Below, in pieces: positions 34,403-43,360 of a stretch of 64,000 nucleotides of DNA (position 1 is its first letter; each line of letters starts with the position of its first letter). Source of the DNA: Plasmodium brasilianum (lineage: Eukaryota; Apicomplexa; Aconoidasida; Haemosporida; Plasmodiidae); assembly GCF_023973825.1 (NCBI RefSeq), contig NC_090118.1, positions 276,001 to 340,000 of the forward strand, read 5' to 3'. The notes beneath the pieces were generated by a model. The model was not told the DNA's origin, did no database searches, and was given only the letters and a program-made list of their open reading frames with translations. The position numbers and the translations under genes were made by a program.

Positions 34403-35835
34403 CTTTTTTCGCAATATTCTAATGTTATTAACTGGCAAATCATACGTCCATATATATATATATATATTTATATGTAATATGTAACGTACAGAGTTACTTG
34501 TGTATACATTTATTATAGCATATTACATAAAGTTTACTGCAATACAATGTATATGCAGTTGTATACATTATAATGTTCATAATGTATTCACGTATTTCTT
34601 ACATTTCAGTAATTTCAAATGTAGGCATAATAGTGAATATTTTCGAAGTTTTTTTTTTTTTTTTTTAATTTTAAATTTCAAAACAATAAAAATATATATC
34701 ATTTAAAATTATTTATCTTAATTTTCTAAATGTACAGTATAACATAAATGGTATAAAATAGAGAAACTTTAAAAAGCAAAATTGCAAAAAATTAAAAAAA
34801 AAAAAAATCTTTTTTTTATTTTTTTACCATTTTTATTTTCGGATATGTTCGTAGTGTATTTTAATTTTTATGTTCCTCGAAAGATTAGGTCAAGGAGCAA
34901 GAGCGGAAAAAAATATGATTAATAAATTAGCATATTTATAATATATATATATATATTTATTTATCTATTTTGTTCATTTTTTTTTGTTCTTGTATTATGT
35001 TTATTTTTTTTTTTTTGTGGCCACATCAACCGTATGAAGCGCATTTTCCATTTATAGTAGCTTTTACAGCTAAAAACAATACTACTAAATTAAAAAGCAG
35101 AATAAATTTTTAAAAAGCAGGGAAAGACGAATAAAAGAGAGTTAATTCATTTTTCCGAAAAAATAAAAAAAAAAAAAGAAGCAAAATATAAGATAAAAAT
35201 GGCAAAGTGAAATATGAATATGCTAATAAAAAAAAGGTTGTATTATTAAAAAGTTGTATGAATTATACTATTTTGTTCCATTTTGCAGAAGTGTGTTATT
35301 CATTTATGCTTATATGCATGGGTATATAAAAGTATAGTGTTATACACTACATCCTTTATTTATTTTATTATACTTTATTTTGAACATATGCGTAATGTAT
35401 TCTTGATTTCTTCATACCAAAAAAAAAAAAAATAAAAAAAAATAAAAAAAAAAATAAATAAATAAATAAATAAAACAGTGTATAATGAAAAAGGGGATAT
35501 GCGATTATTCAAATGATCATGGTTAAACATTATTCCAACTTCTTAATAGGGGTTAGAGCCTATATTTATCATCCCTTCAAAATAAAAAAGTGCATAAACA
35601 TGTATAAATACGTACACTCATGGATGAAACATGTTAATATTTTGAATTCGAAATATTACTTAAATATGCAAAATAATAAGGATATATGTACGAATATGTA
35701 TAAAAAGGACTTTGTTATTTTATTTTATTTAGTACAGAGGTTGAAAAGGTAGCCTTAATGCAACTGGATCATAGTATTTGCATAAGTTTCCTAAAATGGG
35801 AAAATCGAATTAAACACCATTTTATTGAAATAGTA
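34403..35835. other. Upstream region of KRI1 and 3' region of the small membrane-protein gene
   Basis: Two minus-strand genes flank this stretch. It holds (TA)n near 34451-34470 and 34938-34958, several A/T runs and AATAAATAAA simple sequence (35415-35475). One low-confidence plus-strand frame (35513-35752) is listed separately. Confidence 0.6.
35513..35752 (+). CDS. Possible small basic protein, unknown
   Basis: An ATG-initiated 79-codon frame in otherwise A/T-rich intergenic DNA. The product is basic and rich in Tyr/Asn/Lys with no simple repeats (begins MIMVKHYSNFLIGVRAYIYH). Composition is closer to coding than its surroundings. The frame ends AAAAG-GTAGCC, which could also be a splice donor just before the stop. 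No family recognised; it may be chance. Confidence 0.3.
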   Translation: MIMVKHYSNFLIGVRAYIYHPFKIKKCINMYKYVHSWMKHVNILNSKYYLNMQNNKDICTNMYKKDFVILFYLVQRLKR

Positions 35836-36739
35836 TTAGCTGTGTAAAAACTTAGGTTGTAATTCTCTTAATATTACGTGTATCTCTCTCTCTCTCTTTC
35901 TTTTTCTTTTTTTGTTTTTGTTTTTTTGTCTTATTCTTTTACCAATATATTTCATAGACAAATTATAACCCTCATCATTGTAAAATAACATTTGCTTCTC
36001 CATAAATCTTCTTCTACTTTCATTTGACACATGTAATGTGTCGAAGTAGGTGATTTTTAAATATCTATAAAAGTAATAACATCCATAATAAAACAAGCCT
36101 GACGCATGCATAAAAAAAAAAAAAAAAAAATGAACAGTACATGTTCACAAAAGGTACATTATTTCGTTAAGCAATTGTGTATAAAAAAAAAAAAATAAAT
36201 CATTCGTACAAAATTAAGATATATTAGTGTATTATGTACAAAATAAAACAAGCAAATATTTATAAATTGAACATTTTGGAATTTTTCCATATATTCAAGT
36301 TTTGTACCTCCAAATACTCCGAATAGGACACTGTGCGCTACGCTTGGACCTTTAAGTCCTCTGTACATTTTGCTGCAGCATTTTTTGCAAAAACCTGAAG
36401 GGGCGAACGAAAAAGTGGACATGAAAAACATGGAAATAAAGGAAGAAACATGCGCAAAAATGATAGCAAAAATGATAGCAAAAATGATAGCACAAATGAA
36501 CGCACAAATGAACGCACAAATGAACACACAAAGGAACGCACAAATGAACGCACAAATACGGGCATAAATTAACGCATAAATTAACGCATAAAATAAACGT
36601 ATATATTTTCCCTCAAAAAACGTATTTGCTAATCATCTTTTGCTCCTTAACAATATGTCAATTTTCGTGAACTCATAAATACGACATTACATACATTACC
36701 TGTTTTCTTCTTTTCCTCTTCCTGTACGTTATTTTTCAT
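35836..36739 (-). CDS. Small single-pass membrane protein, three exons, unknown function
   Basis: Rebuilt from splice sites with matching phases. Exon 1 is 36700-36739 (ATG at 36737-36739), exon 2 is 36308-36394, exon 3 is 35836-36098; both junctions are phase 1. The 129-residue product begins with an acidic/Lys start, then FCKKCCSKMYRGLKGPSVAH (a Cys cluster that could be acylated), a hydrophobic stretch VLFGVFGGLFYYGCYYFYRY (about 37-56) that looks like one membrane segment, and a basic C-terminal half with a KNKNKKRKRKRERE run. Donors are GTAATG and GTACAA; acceptors are CTTCAG and GCGTCAG. I do not recognise a family; an organelle or ER membrane protein is a guess. Confidence 0.7.
36464..36555. 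repeat. 12-base minisatellite inside intron 1 of the small membrane-protein gene
   Basis: Units of the form AAAATGATAGCA and CAAATGAACGCA are tandemly repeated about eight times. They lie between exon 1 and exon 2 (minus strand), so they are intronic. Confidence 0.85.
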
Positions 36740-37467
36740 TTTCTGATTATACCCCTTTTTTTACAAACTATAAATGAATTTGAATCTTTAGAAATAAAAA
36801 TTACGAGCAAATTTTAAATTGTGCTATTTATAAGATAAAATGTGAACAATAATTAATATAAAATGTTCATTGCATAAATAACAGGTTAATGCATTGGTAC
36901 TCACAACTTATTTTAAAAAGGAAAATGAAAAAAAAAAAAAAAAAAAAAAAATTTACCAATAGTTCGCATATATTCAAAAATGTTAAATCGTACATACGTA
37001 CGTATATCAAATATATGCTTACATTAAGCACATACACATAACCCTTTTTTTTTTTTTTTTTTTTTGTTAATTACAAATATAGAAAAAACTCATTATGCAA
37101 TAGCACAGTATTCAAAAAGGAAATTTTTCTAGTTTCATTTTATTTTTTTACACTTGTATTTAGATTATATATACTGTCTCTTTTTTTATGCCCTCAGATT
37201 ACTTCTTTGGCTACATGGTCAAAAAAAAAAAAAAAAAAAAAGTAAAAAAAGCATAAAAAAAGAAAATATAAAGCAAAAACGAAAACTACGACTGAAACAT
37301 CCTTTAAAAGAAATGCAGGAGGAATATTTAAAATCGGAGAATTCAGCAACGTTACATTGAAAGGGTGGAATTCAAAACATAGTAATTTATATTTTATTTA
37401 TTTTTTTTTTTTTTATGTGAAAGGATTACACACAAACAAAACTCGTAACACATCGGTACACGCAGAT
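36740..37467. promoter_or_regulatory. Divergent upstream region
   Basis: Separates the start of the minus-strand small membrane protein from the plus-strand SAYSvFN gene. It holds A and T runs (about 36928-36950, 37049-37065, 37220-37240) and presumably two promoters. The last ~200 bases are open in places on the + strand and could hold a 5' UTR exon; no coding exon is certain. Confidence 0.5.
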
Positions 37468-37923
37468 ATGCCGAAAAAAAAGAAGAATTCAAAAAAGAAG
37501 AATGGTACGCAATACTTAAACCCGAAAATCGCAACAGCTGTTCTGTTATGTTCATGTTACTTTTTCCATAGCATATTCGGTGTTGTATATGTAATAGTTG
37601 TTTTAATAGCCATCATATTTTTAAATTTAGAAAGTAATAAAGACAGTAGAGGTAGTAGTATAAGCGCCTATTCAATATTTAATAAGGGGAAACGATATTT
37701 AGTTGGTGACTTAAGAATGAATCAAATAGAAACAGAATTACGAAATGTGAAATATAAAAATGATGATAGCGATGAGAATATTTTAAGGTATAATGATATC
37801 GACAAAAACAAAATGTATATTAAAGGATCATCGAAATATAATAATAAATTATGCACATGCGGATCTAACAAAAAATTTAAAAAGTGTTGTGGTAGGATAA
37901 AGAATGATTCGTCAGATTTTTAA
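37468..37923 (+). CDS. SAYSvFN-domain membrane protein with C-terminal SEC-C zinc motif
   Basis: A 151-residue protein from the first ATG (37468). A Lys-rich start (about 2-15) precedes one or two hydrophobic helices (about 21-50, TAVLLCSCYFFHSIFGVVYV then VVLIAIIFLNL). Next comes the signature SAYSIFN (residues 66-72) followed by NKGKRYLVGDL..NQIETEL, closely matching the SAYSvFN domain. The C-terminus carries CTCGSNKKFKKCCG: Cys129, Cys131, Cys140 and Cys141 form a SEC-C-type zinc motif. In animals SAYSD1 is an ER membrane protein that associates with the Sec translocon and ribosomes and helps clear stalled translocation products. SEC-C motifs occur at the end of bacterial SecA. A role in ER translocation quality control is inferred. 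An upstream exon is possible because the frame is open before the ATG. Confidence 0.8.
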   Translation: MPKKKKNSKKKNGTQYLNPKIATAVLLCSCYFFHSIFGVVYVIVVLIAIIFLNLESNKDSRGSSISAYSIFNKGKRYLVGDLRMNQIETELRNVKYKNDDSDENILRYNDIDKNKMYIKGSSKYNNKLCTCGSNKKFKKCCGRIKNDSSDF

Positions 37924-38223
37924 ATAATAAAAAGTCGTAAATAATATGGTTGATTTTTTTTTTTTTTTTTTTTATTACAAAAAATTATCTCACTACTATA
38001 CATATGCATATACTTAAGTAGACTTCCTTTTTGAAGTTAAAAAAAAGAAGCTTCTTTTACAATTATCTTGTGCCATATATAGTTCCGACTGATTGTCTAT
38101 GCACATTAAAAGCCCGTGAATGCGTGCACAGAGCGTAAATGATAGTGCTCGCTCGTGTGTGTGCATGTACATAAGCACGCTTATATAAATACATACATAT
38201 GCATATATAAATGCATACATATG

Positions 38224-38254
<31 letters not shown>

Positions 38255-38892
38255 TTGCTTGGACTTAATATTCCTCTCCACAAACTGTGCTATGATTTTT
38301 GTACCTCACACCCTCTTCTCCTTTTTTTCCCTGTATACGTAATATGATTATCTGCATAATCGGATTAATTATATGACAACGAAAAATAGGAAAATAAAAT
38401 TTAAATAAAAAAAAAAAAAAAATTACGTAATATAACACATAAAAAGAATGAGAAAAATATTTTGATTATTGTTAACATATTATTAAAATGACAAAGATGT
38501 TTTTAAAAAAAAATTAATTTCTTTACAGAATTTCAAATTAGAAAAATGCCAAACAAAAAATTAGCTCCTCTTTAATTAAATTTGCTTTTTAAATAAAAAA
38601 GGATCTTATAAATGTTTGTTCTACAAAAAAAAAGTTATTACGACAAAAAAAAAAAAAAAAAAAAAAAAAAAATAGGAAAAAGTAGGAAAAGGCAGTGATT
38701 GAAAAAAGGGAAACTATTACTCCATGTATAGTCAAATTTATAAGCATTTGAGACCCTTTTTACAATATGGAAGGAAAACCATACCCCTCAAGGTCTAAAA
38801 TGCTTATATATATTTTTTTTAGCAGATGTCACCCATTATTTAATTTATTCATGTACATATATACATATACTTATACATACATATATATATTT
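37924..38892. other. Convergent 3' region
   Basis: Between the SAYSvFN gene (+) and the IF-3-like gene (-). Contains T and A runs (about 37955-37973, 38645-38671), (TA)n near 38226-38248 and a less A/T-rich patch at 38060-38190 with no splice-supported exon. No gene called. Confidence 0.6.
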
Positions 38893-39110
38893 TCAAATTT
38901 CGTTTTTCCTTTTTGCCTTCAGATTAAATAATTGCGACACAATATTTCCGTTCTGTCGCATCGAGTCAGAATTTCCATAAGTTTTCAATTCTTCATGTAT
39001 TTTTGAAAATATCCTCTTTACATTTTCAATGTTTGAGTATTCTCGTCCCCTCAGGGTCAAAACAAACTTAACCTGAAAATAAGGTAAAGCAGTGTCACAT
39101 GCAATATGAG

Positions 39111-39161
<51 letters not shown>

Positions 39162-39763
39162 GTGCATATTTGTTCGATCATGTAATATACACAGACTTAT
39201 AAGTTAATTAAGGACGAAATGTACTCTGTGTCTTCTCAATAAAAACTGCTTCGCGGAATTAATCTTTATTAACAGATCATTAGCAGCAATTCTGAAAAGG
39301 AATATATATGCACATGCATAAACACACGCACTAAGGGACATGCATAATGTGCACATAAACACATACGTGCAACTGTGTTTGCTGTCTTTTTTTTTTTTTG
39401 TGTTTTTTTTTTTTTTTTTTCCGCTTTATTTTTTCATTCCCATTTACCGTGGAGTTATTCTCAACTGTTTGACGGACTTGTTTTCGGCTTTAAGCTTTAA
39501 CTGCTTCATTTTTTTTTCCTTGTAAAATTATTAAAAGAATATATAATCGTTATTTTTCTTTTTTTATTCATTATACAGAGGATTTAATTATCACTTAAAA
39601 TACTACTTTTAGCAATGCTGTCTTAATTTTTTTTTTTTTTTTTGTTTTATTTTACGATTTATTTGTGGACTACCTGCAAGTATCTTTCACGCCCCTCCGA
39701 GTAGTTTGTTGTTTCATTCGATTCTTTCAAATAAAAAAACTTCGTAGAGAAAGTATTAGGCAT
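38893..39763 (-). CDS. Translation initiation factor IF-3 C-domain protein (organellar), four exons
   Basis: Assembled from splice sites with matching phases: 39674-39763, 39448-39518, 39225-39291, 38893-39072. This gives 135 residues if the ATG at 39761-39763 is the start. The last three exons read as an IF-3 C-terminal domain: EKKMKQLKLKAE, then IAANDLLIKINSAKQFLLRR, then VKFVLTLRGREYSN, followed by a helix and a final strand. IF-3 binds the small ribosomal subunit and prevents premature joining. In Plasmodium only the apicoplast and mitochondrion have bacterial-type ribosomes, so it should act there. No IF-3 N-domain is visible in the first exon or in the ~0.8 kb upstream; the frame is open beyond the chosen start, so more 5' sequence may exist. 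The C-domain is secure; the 5' end is not. Confidence 0.75.
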
Positions 39764-39909
39764 GTAAAAGCAGTTAACATAATTATAGTCACTATAATTT
39801 ACGAAATAAAAGAATACATGAGCAAAGAAGAAAAGAAAAAAATTAATTAACATTATACAAAATGTTAACCACAATAAAAAAAAAAAAAAAAAAAAGAAAA
39901 AAAAACAAT

Positions 39910-39941
<32 letters not shown>

Positions 39942-40575
39942 GTAAAAAAGGAGGTGAAAAAAAAAAGGTCAATAATTAGCAGGTCGCAAAAGATTTTCAT
40001 GGAAGATTCATCTGTTCTAATTAAATTTTATAAGAAAATGTTCAAAATTATTTAAAAAAAAAAAAGGGATATAATGTTATGTATATATGTTCCGTATAGA
40101 GTTACAAAAAAAAAAAAAAAAAAAAAAAATCGAAGATATTGAACAGATTGAAAAAAAGGAGATGAGAAAATATAAAAAAAAGGAGGAAGAAACTATAATA
40201 AATAAAAAAAAAAAAAATAAAATAAAATATTAACGTGTAACAGAGCTGTAGTGCATGGGCAAAGAATATGAATGTTAAAAGTTTTGGAATACTTGCTACT
40301 GACAGCTATATATAGCTACTTATATTTCTATGTATGCTCTAACTATTTTTTACACAAATATTTTTATTCTTTCATTTGATGAGAGCGTAATGCCCATTAA
40401 GGGTCTTTTGGAAAAATATTCAACAAGTCTGCATATTCCATTTGAGCAAGAACAAATAACACGCCAACAAAAAATAAAAAAATGAAGAATAAAAAAATAA
40501 ATAAAAAATAAAAAAATAAATAAAAAATAAAAAAATTAAAGAAAAAAAAAAAAAAAAGAAAAGCTTATACTTTTT
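39764..40575. other. Intergenic region with one peptide-like island
   Basis: Upstream of the IF-3 gene and downstream of the ankyrin gene. Mostly A/T homopolymers and AAATAAAAAAAT simple sequence (40471-40560). A compositionally different patch at about 40379-40470 is open on both strands (+: VMPIKGLLEKYSTSLHIPFE; -: GVLFVLAQMEYADLLNIF) and may be an exon of an unrecognised gene. Confidence 0.45.
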
Positions 40576-42109
40576 TTAATGCTTATATTGCATATTTATT
40601 AACAAGTTAAACATGTTGGTATATTTGTTCGAATTGCATTCGTAAAATTTTTCTTTCTTCCGATAAAGATCTAATAATTCGTATGAGCTCATGTCAAACT
40701 GAGAGGACGAAATTATTGCGGCCAGGGGTGCATGGAGGAGAATAATAATATACAAAAATAAAATAAAGTTATGAAATATCATAATTGGCAAAGGTTAATA
40801 TATGAGTATAATAAACTAAAAAAAGTTGGACGAAAAGTAGTTCATGTGACCTTTTTTTCACGCCCATGCATACATACATACATAAACACACACACACGCA
40901 CACTCACTCGTACACACATACTCACTCGTACACACATACTCACTCGCACACGCATACTCACTCGCACACACATAATCACTCGCACACACATAATCACTCG
41001 TACACACATATTCACACTTACATTGTCTTTTATTTGGGCATCCGCTCCGTTTTTTATTAGTAAGGAGAAGAATTCGAAAAATCCGTTTTTTATGGAAATA
41101 TGTAAAGCTGTGTCTCCCTCCTGTTTTTATTTTACACACAAAAGTACATCAATATTTAAAACACACAAACTATGTGAACGTGCATTTATATTAGTTCCTT
41201 TTTTTAAAATAAATTTTTGTGTTATATTTTTTCACTTTTAACCTTATTTCTTATATTAATGATATCTTTAATATAACTTCGACAAAGAATATCCAGGCAG
41301 TAAATGTTATTGTTCAATGCAATAATATGCAAGCAAGTATCTCCGTTTGCCTGAACAAGTAAGGAAATAGAAAAATAAAAGGAAAGCTATTTGATGAGAA
41401 ATGTAAATGGAGAGCATATTTTAGATAATTTTTTCTTGTCGTCGATCTTATTTGTCTTTTAATAATTAATCTTTTAAAAGATTTTTTTTTTTTTTTTTTC
41501 ATTTGCATATTCCTAGATTGTTTTTATATTTCTTTTTACATTAATATGTTTATGGTCACATCCTTTGCTTAAGAGAAAATAAAACATGTTGGCGTCTTCA
41601 TTGTGGGAGCATATGTGAAGCAGGCTGTTGTCGTTCTGATGAGTAATTGTACATATACGTGTGAGTTTACATGAATAAATATGTGTGCATATATATCTGT
41701 AACACGTGAATGTGTAACGAAATTTTGACTTATGTGAGAATACTTTTAAAAAATGAAACAATGACATTTGTTCAATTTTTTACGAGTACATAAAAATCAA
41801 GTTCACTTCATTTTACTTTGTTTTATTCTGTTTTACTTTGTTTTATTTGTTTTACTTTGTTTTATTTGTTTTACTTTATTTTTCTTACCATAAATTTGCT
41901 ATTTATGTCATTTTTTTTTAACAATTTTTTCGCTCTTTTCAAGTTTCCTACCACGTAAATATAGAGAAAAATGCATGTTCAGAGGAATAATAAATGTGAT
42001 CACGCATATATGCGCGAACGTATGTGTTATACATACCTATAAAAACAGACAGACCTAGGTCAGACAACTTATCGCGCACACTGTTGTTTGTTAAAGTTAC
42101 TGAAATCAT
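40576..42109 (-). CDS. Ankyrin-repeat protein, six short exons
   Basis: Exons inferred from GT...AG borders whose phases all agree: 42037-42109, 41889-41947, 41540-41635, 41243-41350, 41022-41120, 40576-40698. The spliced frame gives 185 residues. Ankyrin signatures are in register at about 33-residue spacing: GNLKRAKKLLKKNDIN, NDNSLLHICSHNEDANM, NGDTCLHIIALNNN, EGDTALHISIKNGFFEF with LLIKNGADAQIKDN, and a capping helix ending in NMQYKH. Most exon borders fall between repeats. The protein is almost entirely a solenoid of about five repeats, so it is probably a binding adaptor; partner unknown. The chosen ATG precedes the first repeat by ~25 codons. A possible extra 5' exon (ATG at 42608, MSEEAQLQILFF, donor GTAAAG) lies upstream but its phase does not join cleanly. 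Confidence 0.8.
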
Positions 42110-43360
42110 TATTTTTTGACGCCTTTGTAAACTTTATATAATGAGCTTATATATATATATATATATATATATGTGTCTCATTTCACATGGAATAGGAAAT
42201 GAAATTTATTTATTTTTTTTTTTGTATTTATTTCTTATAATGTTAACTGTCTTAAATGTTATGTATTATGTATTAAGTATTATTTTTTTTTATTTTTGCG
42301 AATTGAGAAAATGTAGTAACAAACGCCAGTTCGTGAGAGGTTGCTCTATCCCCTTTCCTTTTTTTTTTTTTTTATTTGCTTTATTTTATTATACTATAAT
42401 AAACTATACTATACTATAATATACTACACTATACTTTAATATATCATATTATACTTTATTTTATTTTTTTTATTTCTCATTGTATTATGTATATTTTATA
42501 TATTTCTTTTTTTTTTTTTTTTTGAACATTTTAAAACATATATTTTGAGGTTTCCTTCGCATTCCTTTACAAAAAGAACAAAATTTGCAATTGTGCTTCT
42601 TCAGACATTAAAGCTAAAAAATAACATTTGAAGAAAAAAAAATGGAGTTTATGTTAAGTAAATGGAAGTTCACCTAAAATACCCTGCCTTTGTTATATCA
42701 CATGTTAACATTTTTAAATCACCTACATTTCGAATTATTTTTCTTTATTTTTTTTTTTTATTTTTATTTTTTTTTTTTTTTCTTTCGGTATATATAGAAA
42801 GGTAACATGCACGTGCATCTTAACATATGTGCTAAGACATACCATTGTATATCCATTTTTTCATATTATTTTTTCTTCCCACATTTTCAAATATAAAATA
42901 TACGCATACATGATGTATATGTGTAGTATTCGCCCCACTCTCCCACCTCTCATTATTCTGAATAAAAATTTTCCTTACACATATATTTAACTTTTTACAA
43001 ATATGTTTCGACGGCTCTTCCGCTGAATGGTAAAAATGTACCATTCAAAAACAAAAAAAAAAAAAAAAAATAATAAAATAAAGAAGAAATAAAGAAGAAA
43101 TAAAGAGGAAGTCCTGTATTTTTGTTTTATTTTCAAAACAATTAAGAAGTTAATATGAGTAACTAAAAAAATAAAGTGAAAAGATGTTGAGTAAAATATC
43201 ACAAAATAAAGGCGTATATCGATACATATACATATACATATATGTACATTAAGACATTCACAAATTTGCGTTCAAACGCATAAGCATCTTGTGCTAGACA
43301 AATTATTAAAAATACACAAAAGGTAGGAACAACAAGATATTTAAACTTGACAATTTAATT
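42110..43360. other. Intergenic region, ankyrin gene 5' side
   Basis: Between two minus-strand genes. Contains (TA)n near 42149-42172, T runs (about 42507-42523, 42750-42781), a TACTATACTATAA-type array (42404-42460), and two exon-like patches on the minus strand: 42571-42608 (ATG plus donor) and about 42930-43030 (EEPSKHICKKLNICVRKIF). Neither could be joined into a complete gene. Confidence 0.5.

Noticed and set aside
38014..38283. Minus-strand frame with GLLMCIDNQSELYMAQDN
   Set aside because: Looks peptide-like for ~40 residues but lacks a convincing acceptor or upstream exon and runs through (TA)n.
41160..41242. Possible extra ankyrin exon reading KKGTNINARSHS
   Set aside because: Splicing from 41243 straight to 41120 gives ankyrin repeats in perfect register without it; the stretch contains stops and lacks good borders.
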